Below, in pieces: positions 42,611-52,537 of a DNA stretch of 64,000 nt. The position numbers and the translations under genes were made by a program. How positions within the stretch are numbered: position 1 is the first letter of the stretch; each line of letters begins with the position of its first letter. The stretch is from JAJNPS01 sp031378845 (lineage in GTDB: Bacteria; Pseudomonadota; Alphaproteobacteria; Rhodobacterales; Rhodobacteraceae): positions 186,001 through 250,000 of the forward strand of contig JANNES010000003.1 of assembly GCA_031378845.1 (NCBI GenBank), in the 5' to 3' direction. The notes beneath the pieces are model-generated. The model saw only the letters and a program-made list of their open reading frames with translations. It was not told the origin of the DNA and did no database searches.

Positions 42611-43633
42611 TTACTCGGCGGCTTGCTGTGTAACGGGGTCGGCAAAAACACCATCATATCCAAACAGCGCCGCCGATCCGCCGGTATGCAAGAACACCAC
42701 CCGCTCACCCTTTTTGAACCGCCCCTTGCGGCAATAATCAATCAGACCTGCGGCGCCTTTGCCGGAATAGACCGGGTCCAGCAGGATGCCTTCCAGTTCG
42801 GCAAACATCCGGATCGCCTCGAGCGTGTCCGCGCGCGGCACACCGTAGCCTGCGCCAACATAACTGCAGTCCGCCACCACATCGCCGCGCGCCACGACGC
42901 CGGGACAGCCCAGCTTGTCCGCCGTGCGTTGCGCAAGGGCAAAGACGTTTTCTTCTTGTTTTTGCTGCGGTGCGCGCACCCCGAAGCCCAGCAAAGGGAT
43001 CCCGGCATTGATCGCCTTTAGTCCGACGATCAGACCCGCCTGCGTGCCCGCAGAGCCGGTAGCCGTCACCAGATGGTCGATGACGATGCCACGATCGTTG
43101 GCCTGCCCGACCAACTCGAAGGCACAATTGACATAGCCAAGCGCCCCTGTCGGGTTAGAGCCGCCGCCAGGGATGATGTAAACCTTGCGGCCTGCCGCCC
43201 GCATGCCTTCGGCCACGGCCTCCATCTCGGCTTGCATGTCGACGCCGGCGGGGCGCTTTTCGGTCCTGGCCCCGTGCAGGTGGTCCAAGAGCACGTTGCC
43301 GTTCAGGTTGTAGTTGTGGTTGTTCGACCCGGTCCGGTCCTCCAGCAGGATGTGGCAGGCCATGCCCAACTTGGCCGAAAAGGCCGCCGTCTGGCGCGCG
43401 TGGTTCGACTGCGTCGCGCCTTGGGTCATCACCACACCCGCGCTCATGGCCTGCGCCTCGGCCATCAGGAACTCCAGCTTGCGGGTCTTGTTGCCGCCCG
43501 TCGACAGGCCGGTGCAATCGTCGCGCTTGATCCAGATCTCAGGCCCGCCCAGCTCTTTGCTCAGCCGCTCCAGACGCTCCAGCGGAGTCGGCAAATGCGC
43601 CAGAAAGACGCGCGGAAAACGGGCGAGATGCAT
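42611..43633 (-). CDS. cuyA: CuyA, L-cysteate sulfo-lyase (D-cysteine desulfhydrase family)
   Basis: A 340-residue PLP enzyme of the ACC deaminase/D-cysteine desulfhydrase fold. It starts MHLARFPRVFLAHLPTPLE and has IKRDDCTGLSTGGNKTRKLEF near 35-55 with the PLP lysine, TQGATQSNHARQTAA near 69 and a C-terminal FLHTGGSAALFGY. Relatives in Ruegeria pomeroyi cleave L-cysteate to pyruvate, ammonium and sulfite. A D-cysteine desulfhydrase role is possible on sequence alone, but the linked sulfonate importer and divergent regulator strongly favour cysteate. It is the first gene of the 6-kb leftward operon. Confidence 0.85.
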   Translation of the reverse strand: MHLARFPRVFLAHLPTPLERLERLSKELGGPEIWIKRDDCTGLSTGGNKTRKLEFLMAEAQAMSAGVVMTQGATQSNHARQTAAFSAKLGMACHILLEDRTGSNNHNYNLNGNVLLDHLHGARTEKRPAGVDMQAEMEAVAEGMRAAGRKVYIIPGGGSNPTGALGYVNCAFELVGQANDRGIVIDHLVTATGSAGTQAGLIVGLKAINAGIPLLGFGVRAPQQKQEENVFALAQRTADKLGCPGVVARGDVVADCSYVGAGYGVPRADTLEAIRMFAELEGILLDPVYSGKGAAGLIDYCRKGRFKKGERVVFLHTGGSAALFGYDGVFADPVTQQAAE

Positions 43634-43714
43634 GGCGGGGTCCTTCTTGAACTTGTATGGTCAGACTATTGCAGACGCTATTCGGCCGTGCAAATTCGAA
43701 ACGCGCCAGTTATC

Positions 43715-43729
43715 ATGCACAAGTTGCAT
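43715..43729. promoter_or_regulatory. LysR-type operator between cuyA and its regulator
   Basis: ATGCA (43715-43719), five bases, TGCAT (43725-43729): a 15-base dyad with the LysR T-N11-A core (T716, A728). It lies 15 bases before the regulator start and within the 110-base divergent gap, so it is a good candidate binding site for autoregulation. Confidence 0.55.
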
Positions 43730-43743
43730 ATTATGAGGACGAA

Positions 43744-44664
43744 ATGCGCCTTGAATGGCTGGAAGACTTGTTGGCGGTATCCGAAACCGGCTCTTTCCAA
43801 GAGGCGGCGGATCGCCGGCGGCTGACCCAATCCGCCTTTTCACGGCGCATCCAGCACATCGAAGCGCAAATCGGCGTTGAGTTGTTCGACCGCACCCGAA
43901 AACCAGTGCAGTTGCACCCGGCGATGGCGCAACAGCGCGACCAGATGACCAAACTGGCCAATGACCTGCGCCAACTGGTGACCGATCTGCGCCGTGGCGA
44001 GCGGATGGCCTTGAACAGGATAACGATTGCAAGCCAGCACGCATTGACCACGGCCCTGACACCGCAGATCCTCAAAGGCATACACGCAAGCCACGCAGAT
44101 GTTCATGTCCGCCTGCGCTCGGCCAACCTTGATCAATGTTTCGCGCTGCTGCTGTCACGGCAAGCCGACATCGTGCTGGTCTATCGCCTGCCGGACGAGC
44201 CGCACCCGATCGGCGCAAGCTTTGTTGAAACCGCCGTGATCGGAACTGATCAGTTGATCCCGGTTATCGCCGCCTCCGAGCTGGTTGCTTTGAACCGGTG
44301 TCTGGCCTCAGGCGCGTTGCCGTATGTCGCCTATCCTGCGGAGGTGTTCCTTGGCGAGGCACTGGAGCGCCTTATTCTTCCACAGGTGCCAAGCAGCATG
44401 CGCCCAGTCCCCAAGGCGGAAACCGCCCTGACGCTCGCAGCTCTTGAACTGGCGGCGGTCGGCGTCGCTGTGGCATGGGTGCCAGGCTCATTGGCAAGAC
44501 CCCGGATTGCGAACGGCACCCTTGCCGACCTATCGGGAACCTTGCCGACTTACGGGCTGGAAGTGACCGCTGTCCGGCTTTTTGGGGATGTCGGCCGGAT
44601 CGTAAGGTCGGTCTGGCGCGACATCGTGGAAAAGCGTGGATCGGTGATCCCGAAAAGGGACTAG
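43744..44664 (+). CDS. LysR-family regulator of the sulfonate operon (CuyR-like)
   Basis: A 306-residue LysR-type regulator. The N-terminal helix-turn-helix (WLEDLLAVSETGSFQEAADRR, then LTQSAFSRRIQHIEAQIG around 28-45 and LFDRTRKPVQLHP) is followed by an effector domain. It is divergent from cuyA, matching the cuyR arrangement described for cysteate degraders. I chose the ATG at 43744 because it opens with the conserved MRLEWLEDL segment. The inducer is probably cysteate or a related sulfonate. Confidence 0.85.
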   Translation: MRLEWLEDLLAVSETGSFQEAADRRRLTQSAFSRRIQHIEAQIGVELFDRTRKPVQLHPAMAQQRDQMTKLANDLRQLVTDLRRGERMALNRITIASQHALTTALTPQILKGIHASHADVHVRLRSANLDQCFALLLSRQADIVLVYRLPDEPHPIGASFVETAVIGTDQLIPVIAASELVALNRCLASGALPYVAYPAEVFLGEALERLILPQVPSSMRPVPKAETALTLAALELAAVGVAVAWVPGSLARPRIANGTLADLSGTLPTYGLEVTAVRLFGDVGRIVRSVWRDIVEKRGSVIPKRD

Positions 44665-44908
44665 TTTCGGGCGACCGCCCTGGACCCCGTGCTTTCGGGC
44701 CTGCCATTCGCCGTCACCCACATGTGTTGACCGGCAACGGATCAGAAGCGTGCCCGCGCTGCCGCAACGGTGCATTGTCGCTGGGCCAGCCCGTCATGTG
44801 GCAGCGGGCGGGTGATCGCTTGGTCATGCGCGCGTTGCCCGCATCGACGAACGAGGGGAACCCTTGCCGGTCAGAGTTGTTCACCAACCTCAGCGCCATC
44901 TTGCAAAT

Positions 44909-46951
44909 CTATCTCATCATCGCTGCAACATTGCCGCCATCAACAGTCAGCACGGCACCGGTGCTGGTGCGCGCCTTGGCCAGATGCACAAAGGCGGCGG
45001 CAACATCGGCGGCGGTCACTTCGCGTTTCACCAGATTGCCGCGCATATACGCCTCGGGCGTCAGGCCACGCGCCTTGCTGCGTTCGGCGACCATCTGATC
45101 GGTCATGAGGCCCGTTCGGATGCGGTCGGCATTCACCGCGTTCGAGGTGATCCCGTCCGCGCCGTGCTCGACGGCGTATTGGCGCATCAGGGCCATGAGT
45201 GCGGCCTTGGATGTGCCGTAGGGCCCGAAATCCGGCCCGGGGTTGACCACTTGTTTGGAGACGTTGAAGACAATCGCTCCGCCCGTGCCTTGCGCTTTCA
45301 TCACCCGGACGGCGGCGCGGGCAATGTTGTGATGGCCCCAGAAATTCAGGTCAAACGCCTTGTGGAATTCTGCATCCGGCACATCCGTCAGCGCGCCCTG
45401 AAAGGCCGCACCAGCGTTGGAAATCAGGATGTCCACACCGCCAAAGTGGCCCGCCACCTGTGCGATTGCCGCGTCGACCGAGGCTGCGTTCGTGACATCG
45501 CAGACGATACCGATACCGCCCAGCCGCGTGGCCTCGCGCGCCAGTGCATCGGCGGCGATGTCCAGAAGGGCAACCTCGCAGCCCTCGGCGCGCAGCATCT
45601 CTGCCACGGCCAGACCCAGGCCCGAGGCCGCACCGGTCACCACGGCGACCTGTCGCGACAGCGGCTTTTCCACCTGCCCGGCCAGTTTGGCCTGTTCCAG
45701 CGACCAGTATTCGATGTCGAAAAGATCCTCTTCGGGCAGCGCCTCGAACCGGTCGATCCCTTCGGCCTTGGTGATCACCTCGACCGTGGCCTCGGCCACA
45801 TCGGCGGCGGCGCGGGCCTCTTTGGCCGATGCGGCGGCGGCAAAAAGCCCGACGCCCGCGACGTAGAACACGCGCGGCATCGGGTCGAGCATGATCTTGA
45901 TCGCGCCGACACGGGCGTTGTTGCGGGTGAAATAGGCGGTGTAGTCCGCAATGTAGGCCTGTACGGCGCCCCGGACGGCCGCCGCAAAGACCGCCGCATC
46001 CACCGGCGCCGCAAGTGCGACGCCCAACCGCTAGATGCGCGGCACATGTTCGGGCGTGGCGTTGCCGCGCGACGCCAGATCGCCTGCGTTGACCGCATTG
46101 CAAAAGTCCGTCACCTGCGGGCTGGCGCGGTGTTCCAGCACAAACCGTTTGGGCCGCCCCTCGATCCCGGGGTCGATACTGATCGCCCCGCGCAGGATCG
46201 GGGCCACCACCGCGGCAGGCAGAATTGCTGCGGGCAGGGTCATGCCGGAAAAGGGCCGCGCCCGTCCACGCGCAAGGCGCACCGCGGCGGCGGCGATCAT
46301 CGCGATCATCGCCTCATAGGCCGTGCGCGGGTCGTCGGACCACGTGAAGATGCCGTGCTTTAACAGGATCATGCCCTTGGCGTTCGGTTCGGCTTTCATC
46401 GCCGCATCGCAGACTTTGGCCAGATCAAAGCCGGGCATGACATAGGGCACCACGATGCTGTCAGGATACCGCTCGCGGATCAGCGCTTCGCCCTGCGGCT
46501 GGTTGGTCAGGCTAACGATGGCATTGGCATGGGTGTGGTCGACATGGGCAAACGGCATGACCGCGTGCAACACCGCCTCGACCGACGGATTGGATGCTGA
46601 CGGGTTCATCAGCATCCGGCGTTGCAGCATGATCATGTTGTCGTCCGACAGCGTGTCGAACCGGGTCGGCGCCTGCAGGGGTTCCAGCCGCACGGCGGGC
46701 AGGCCTTGGGGTTCGATCGTACCCATGTCCCAGCCGGACCCTTTGACGCACAGAACATTCACCTGCGTGCCATCCAGATCGGTGTCCACGGTCTTGACGG
46801 ATGTGTTGCCGCCGCCTTGCAGCACCAGTTCCGGATCCGACCCCAAAAGCCGCGTTGTATAGGTGCGGATGGCAAGATCGCGGTTGATGCCGCGCGCGAC
46901 ATACACGTCGACCACGGATTTGAAATCAGCCTCGCACCATCTGGACTTCAT
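44909..46951 (-). pseudogene. Bifunctional class II aldolase/short-chain dehydrogenase (RhaD-SDR type), interrupted by in-frame TAG
   Basis: One continuous reading frame of 680 codons, broken only by TAG at 46031-46033. The first 306 codons from ATG 46951 are a class II aldolase (VLQGGGNTSVK near 43, metal His in HVDHTHANA near 138, LLKHGIFTW near 199). The second half, after the stop, holds the linker and an SDR domain (VTGAASGLG, VFNVS, YGTSK) that ends normally. Intact relatives, called rhamnulose-1-phosphate aldolase/lactaldehyde dehydrogenase-like, are single proteins of about 690-700 residues. The relatives read HVIRTK at the join, here HVPRI-stop, which fits a Lys codon AAG changed to TAG. 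Neighbouring genes are also broken, so I call it a pseudogene. Confidence 0.85.
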
Positions 46952-47017
46952 CGTATCCTCACCAGAGTTCAGTGCCGGTGCCACGACCGGGCAATTGCAT
47001 TGCGTCGGAACCCGCAA

Positions 47018-47614
47018 TCAAAGGCCGCGTTCGGTCCCCGCGTCGAAAACATGCACCTTTTCAGGCGCCAACTTGAAGCGCACGGGCGCGCCTTCGGAAA
47101 AGCGCGCGGCCTTGTCCACGATGGCGTAGAAATCGCCGTCGGCTGATTTTGCGCACAGCTGCGCCTCATGGCCCATGCGTTCGATCAGTACTGCCGTCGT
47201 CGCAATCGCGCCGGTCTCGGCAATTGTCACATCGTTGGGACGCACCCCGCAGATGACTTTTTGCCCGGCGCTGGCGGTGGTGCCCGCAGGCAACGCGATC
47301 TGACCCGAGGCGGTATCAACCGCCGGACCCCCGGCCCCGGTAACGACCGTGCCATTCAAAAAATTGATCGCCGACGAGCCAATGAAATCAGCCACACATT
47401 TGCTGTTGGGCCGGTCATAGACGGCATCCGGGGTGCCGATCTGTTCGATGTTGCCCGCGCGCATGACCACGATCTTGTCGGCCATTGTCATCGCCTCGAT
47501 CTGGTCGTGGGTCACATAGACGGTCGTGGTCTGCAGCTTGTTGTGCAACTGGCGGATCTCGGTGCGCATATGGGCGCGCAGCGCCGTCAGCTGATCGGCG
47601 GCAAAGCACGACAA
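47018..47614 (-). pseudogene. 5'-truncated sugar ABC ATPase (MalK/UgpC type)
   Basis: About 190 residues of the back half of a CUT1-type ATPase: the segment after Walker B (LRAHMRTEIRQLHNKL), the switch His (VYVTHDQIEAMTMADKIVVM) and the C-terminal TOBE-like regulatory domain to a normal end (KVHVFDAGTE). Walker A, the signature and Walker B are missing, so it cannot work as an ATPase. Upstream of LRAHMR the sequence is foreign and runs into the truncated FGGY kinase about 25-40 bases away, indicating a deletion that removed the front of this gene, any permease genes and the end of the kinase. The TTG at 47614 is only the first possible start in the open frame. Confidence 0.85.
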
Positions 47615-47635
47615 CAGGGCCGCCCGGCCCGTGTT

Positions 47636-48465
47636 TCAGGCCCCACCCGCCAACCACATCCCCAAGTGGCGGTGGCTGTAGACGCCGAATTCAGGCGCAA
47701 AGATCGGTCGGTCAGACAGAATTTTCAACGCCATTGTCGTGCCCAGCGCCGACACGCCCTGCCCCGGCTTCGTCGCGCCGGTTACCAGAAGGGAGGCGCA
47801 GCCATCGGTCATGCCCGCCACGATTTGTACGGTTTCAGGCCATCCGAAAGCGCGCGCTGCATTGCGGGACAGCGGACCTACCACCTTACCCGGAGCCCTG
47901 ACCGGGGCCAGTAAGTCGCTATCAAAGCCGGTCGCCGCGATCCAATCATCCCAGCGCCCGAAGATCGGATCATCGCCTGTCTTCGGCGCATTTCTGGTAT
48001 CGCCGACCATCCGCCCGGAGAGTTGAAAGGCGATCCAGTCGGCGTGATGCAGGACCTTGTTTGGCCCAAGACGCTGCAAGAGAGGCGCGCGCGCGAGTCC
48101 CCTTGTCGGCCCCCGCGCGGCACTCGTCAGAGGGGCAAACCGATCAATGCGGGCCAGAATTTCGGGATCGCTGCAGGCATCATTGTATTTCAGCGCGTCC
48201 GCGAGCGGGTACCGGCGGCATCCACCGCCAGCACGGTGCCCGATGTGCCGTCCACCGCCACGGCTGCAACACGCCCCGGATCGACGTCCGCAAAGGCCTG
48301 TTGCAACGCCGTCTGTGCGGCCTGCCGCCAAACCTCTGGATCGCGAAGATTGCCCGCCATCGCGGCCGCGCCACGGGCCGCCTCGCGCCCGCCATCATCA
48401 ATCACGGCGGCCCGTGCGCCCGAGGTGCCCAGATCGAGGCCAAGAAACAGCCTACCGGTCAGCAT
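47636..48465 (-). pseudogene. FGGY-family carbohydrate kinase, frameshifted and 3'-truncated
   Basis: The N-terminal part starts at ATG 48465 (LFLGLDLGTSGARAAVID, the phosphate-binding loop, then VAAVAVDGTSGTVLAVDAAG). The frame then runs into a stop at 48190, while the next frame continues family sequence (PLADALKYNDACSDPE) through DWIAFQLSG near 48010 and GMTDGCAS to a stop at 47636. One base appears lost near 48210, between GGT and CCG, since relatives read AGxPLxPALMYND there. The protein also ends at about 276 codons instead of 450-500, losing the second actin-like domain, where the deletion joint with the ABC ATPase lies. It overlaps the aldolase stop by 14 bases. Confidence 0.85.
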
Positions 48466-49495
48466 CAAGCGCCAGCCGGTATTTCTCGGCATCCCAATCC
48501 AGCAGCTCGGCATTCTGTGCAAGTGTCAGGTAGGTCAGCCTCGCAGCCTCGGGCACCCGGCTCAGCACATCCCCCTGACAGCACGACAACGCCGTTGCCC
48601 CGGCACTGGCTTCATCATGGATCAGTGCGCCAGCGTTTGGCACCAGCAAGAAGGGTGGCTTGGGCTTGCCCGCCGCGATCTGGCGCGCGACGGCCATGCC
48701 GGGGGTCTCCTCGGCAGACATCGCCACCGCGCCGATGCCACAAAACAGCACGTGATCTGGATAGAGGCTGCCGCCTTCTGCGGCCCGCACGAGATCGCGG
48801 TACATCGCCACACAGTGGAGAGGATGATCAACAGGCAGCGGCTCAAAACCGTCGCCCCTGCGGGCGCCGAGGGCAGCAAGGTCCGGCGTCGCGGATCGCG
48901 GCACGACCGACATCGCCTGCACCACGCGCATCAGCAGCGCCTTGGCCCCAGCAACCGTGGCCGCCGCAACGATCAGCCCGTGATTGCCAAGCACGATGAC
49001 ATCGGTGGCCGGGCCAAGTGCTGCACCGACCGCCCGCGCCAGCTGCGCACCCGGCTTGGCATAGGGCACGAAAGCCCAGTTGAACCCGGCAAGCCGGTCG
49101 CGCAAGATCTCTTGCGCATCCGCACGGATGGCCACCGCGATCGTGTTGACACAATGCACGTGCACAACGACGGCTTGCGCAAAAACCGCATGCAGTGAAA
49201 TCTCAATGGAGGGGCGCAACCCCCCTTCCTGCATCAGAAACTCGCCCGCCTGATCCGCCCGGCCATCTTGCGCAGCCAAGGCGTCGCGCATCGCAAACAG
49301 ATCGCACGGCACAAAGATATCTCGCGTCAGGGCATCGGCGAGCAATGTGCCGGAGGCCTTGATCCACATCACATGATGATCCTTGACCGAGGTGTTGCCG
49401 CCTGCCCCTTGGATCAACAAGCGGTCGGCCCCCAGTTCTGCCGAGAAACGGGCAAGATCGCCCAACATCGCCGGTGCTTTGACAAGCTCAGCCAT
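48452..49495 (-). CDS. Class II aldolase/adducin-family protein of the decayed sugar operon
   Basis: A 347-residue intact protein. Its class II aldolase domain shows LLIQGAGGNTSVKD near 26, the metal-His segment VVVHVHCVNTIAVA near 108 and VIVLGNHGLIVA near 166; a second, less conserved half follows. Family members cleave or epimerise sugar phosphates such as fuculose or ribulose phosphate. It is the only unbroken enzyme of a leftward operon whose kinase, ABC ATPase and bifunctional aldolase/SDR are broken, so it may be expressed but lack its pathway. Confidence 0.8.
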   Translation of the reverse strand: MAELVKAPAMLGDLARFSAELGADRLLIQGAGGNTSVKDHHVMWIKASGTLLADALTRDIFVPCDLFAMRDALAAQDGRADQAGEFLMQEGGLRPSIEISLHAVFAQAVVVHVHCVNTIAVAIRADAQEILRDRLAGFNWAFVPYAKPGAQLARAVGAALGPATDVIVLGNHGLIVAAATVAGAKALLMRVVQAMSVVPRSATPDLAALGARRGDGFEPLPVDHPLHCVAMYRDLVRAAEGGSLYPDHVLFCGIGAVAMSAEETPGMAVARQIAAGKPKPPFLLVPNAGALIHDEASAGATALSCCQGDVLSRVPEAARLTYLTLAQNAELLDWDAEKYRLALDADR

Positions 49496-50033
49496 GGCGC
49501 ACGTTGCGCACCGATTTCCCCGCCGTCCTGATAGGTCGTGTCGTGCGCATGTCTCAACAACCCTGCTGGGCCAGCTTCAAAAGGTCAAAAGCGATGTGCC
49601 GCAGCCTTTGGTGGCCTGAAAACACCGCATCGTCAACACGCCTGCGCCACACATTTGGGCCTTGGCCGCGCGCCGACCATGCCACCGCGTTTGGCGGCCT
49701 TGGACAAGGGCGTTGGTGCAGCGGCCCGATCCCGCATGTCTGGTGCTGGGTTTCTGCACCGTCTTGCAGGCGTACGCATGTGTCAGGCGCGACATCATCT
49801 GGCGGACCGCCACAACAAAGCGCTGGCGCGGCCACGTCACTGACCTGCCATCGGTCGCGCATCGGGGTAGCTGCAGCCTCGGGGCGCTGCGTTGCAAACG
49901 GAGCGCGTGACGCAGCCCCGACGCGCAGACACGGCATGACCGGGACCTCGCCGTCGCGCATGGGCCTTGTCATCAGGCCGTCACCAAAGCTGCCTAGACG
50001 CTCTGCAAGCTTAATGTAACGGGGATCTCTGAA
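49496..50033. other. 538-base gap without a supported gene
   Basis: Several open frames exist on both strands, but none has a protein-like composition, a ribosome site or a recognisable motif. The gap must hold the promoters of the leftward aldolase remnant operon and the rightward phnD operon. No clear PHO box (CTGTCAT repeats) was seen before phnD. It may contain scrambled remains of genes lost from the decayed operon. Confidence 0.5.
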
Positions 50034-50912
50034 ATGAACACACTGCTCAAAGTCGGCCTCGCCGCCGCCGCCACCATGTTTGCCGGCGCCATCAATGCTA
50101 CTGTGGCTGCGGCTCAAGACACCATCCGTTTCGCCGTGACCGATATCGACGGCATGGAATCATTGCAGAGCGAAATGGGCCCGTTCAAGGACGTGTTCGA
50201 AAAGGTCTCGGGGCTGAAAGTCGAATTCTTTGCGGTGTCGGGCCGCACCGTCGCGGTGGAGGCGATGGCTGCGGATCAGGTTGATTTCGTGCTGACCGGT
50301 CCTGCCGAATATGTGGTGTTCAACGCCCGCATGAAGGCGCAGCCAGTGGTGACCTGGAACCGCCCTGACTATTATTCGAACATCGTCGTTCTGGACGCAT
50401 CACCTGAACAAGCCGTGGCAGACCTGAAAGGCAAGAAAATCTCGTTCGGCGAGATCGGCTCCACCTCGCAGCATCTGGCCCCTGCCACTTTGCTGGCTGA
50501 GGGTGGCCTTGTGTACGGCTCCGATTATGAGCCCGTGTTCCTGAACCGCAACGTCGCCGTCGAGGCGTTGATCAAGGGCGAGATTTCGGCAATCGGGCTG
50601 AACCGCACGCACATCGAATCCATCACCGAAAAATTCCCCGACCAGACGTTCCGCGTGCTGGTCAAGGGCCCGGAACTGCCAAACGATATGATCCTGGCAT
50701 CCCCGACGGTCAGACAGCAAACCATTGATATCGTTCGCAAGGCTTTTGTCGAGCATGGCGACGAAATTCTGGCGGCCGTGACCTCGCAAGAGGCCAATGC
50801 CAAGTTCATGGGCGGCGGGTTCACTCCCGATGTCACCGATGCCGACTATGATGTCGTACGCAAGATGTATGAAAACGTCGGGGTTACCGAATTTCTCGCC
50901 TTTCTCGAGTGA
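50034..50912 (+). CDS. phnD: PhnD-like phosphonate/phosphite-binding protein
   Basis: A 292-residue periplasmic binding protein with a signal peptide (cleavage expected near AAAQ, about residue 27). Typical PhnD features are IRFAVTDIDG at the mature start, VEAMAADQVDFVLTGPAEYVV near 78 and KGKKISFGEIGSTSQHLAPA near 132, which carries the Ser/Thr/His ligands for phosphonate oxygens. It is followed by the matching ATPase (7-base gap) and permease genes. Whether it prefers phosphonate, phosphite or a phosphonate-like organic anion cannot be told. Confidence 0.85.
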   Translation: MNTLLKVGLAAAATMFAGAINATVAAAQDTIRFAVTDIDGMESLQSEMGPFKDVFEKVSGLKVEFFAVSGRTVAVEAMAADQVDFVLTGPAEYVVFNARMKAQPVVTWNRPDYYSNIVVLDASPEQAVADLKGKKISFGEIGSTSQHLAPATLLAEGGLVYGSDYEPVFLNRNVAVEALIKGEISAIGLNRTHIESITEKFPDQTFRVLVKGPELPNDMILASPTVRQQTIDIVRKAFVEHGDEILAAVTSQEANAKFMGGGFTPDVTDADYDVVRKMYENVGVTEFLAFLE

Positions 50913-50919
50913 TGGGTCG

Positions 50920-51725
<806 letters not shown>

Positions 51726-51729
<4 letters not shown>

Positions 51730-52526
51730 CCGGGACTGTCGCCGCCCCGCGGCGATTCCAGCACCGTCCCATCCCGGAATACGTTGGCATCATTGTGGTC
51801 ATCGCGCTGGTCATCACATCCATCGCCAACACCGCGCCCCCGTTGGACAACCTGCAGCGCGGCCTTGCGCGGCTTGTCTCGCCGTCGGGATTTCTTGCAC
51901 AGATGTTCCCGCCGGATCTGAGCCGCGTCGATCGCATCGCGTGGAAACTGCTGGAGACGTTGCAAATGGCTGTCGCCGGTGCGGCGCTCGGGCTGGTCTT
52001 TGCGTTCCCTTTTGCGATCCTTGCGACCGACCGTCTGTCGCCGCACCCCGTCGTCAAGATCATCGCGCGGGGCCTCATTGCGTTTTTCCGCACTGTGCCG
52101 GATCTGGTCTGGGCGATCTTTTTCATCATTGTCGTGGGGCTTGGCCCCGCCGCCGGGGTGCTGGCGCTGATGATCGACAAGATCGGCTTTGCGGGCCGCT
52201 TTTTCGCCGAAGCGATGGAAGAGGCCGACACCGGCCCGCAAGACGCGCTGCGCGCCATCGGGGCCAGCCGCATGGGCATCATCTTTTCCGCCGTCGTTCC
52301 TGCGTGCCTGCCATCTTTTACCGCCACATCCCTGTTCGCGCTGGAAAAATCCGTGCGCGGCTCGGCCGCTTTGGGCCTGGTCGGGGCGGGCGGCATCGGG
52401 GTGGATCTGAAGGTCGCGTTTGATCTTTTCAACTACGACGAGGCGCTGACCATCATCTTGATGATGCTGATCCTCGTCGTGGCGGTGGAGCAGGGCAGCA
52501 ACTGGATCCGCGCCAAACTCATCTGA
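51726..52526 (+). CDS. phnE: PhnE-like phosphonate ABC permease
   Basis: A 266-residue inner-membrane permease with about five to six helices and the EAA-type loop (EADTGPQDALRAIGASRMGIIFSAVVPACLP, about 172-202) used for contact with the ATPase. The PhnE wording is clear (FFRTVPDLVWAIFFIIVVGLGP near 120, EKSVRGSAALGLVGAGGIG near 210). A single permease suggests a homodimer. It is followed after 11 bases by the methyltransferase. Confidence 0.87.
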
Positions 52527-52537
52527 AAGGCGGCACG

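Noticed and set aside
49504..50117. Open frames on both strands before phnD, considered as transposase remnants
   Set aside because: No transposase motif, inverted repeat or target duplication could be seen; composition is non-coding.
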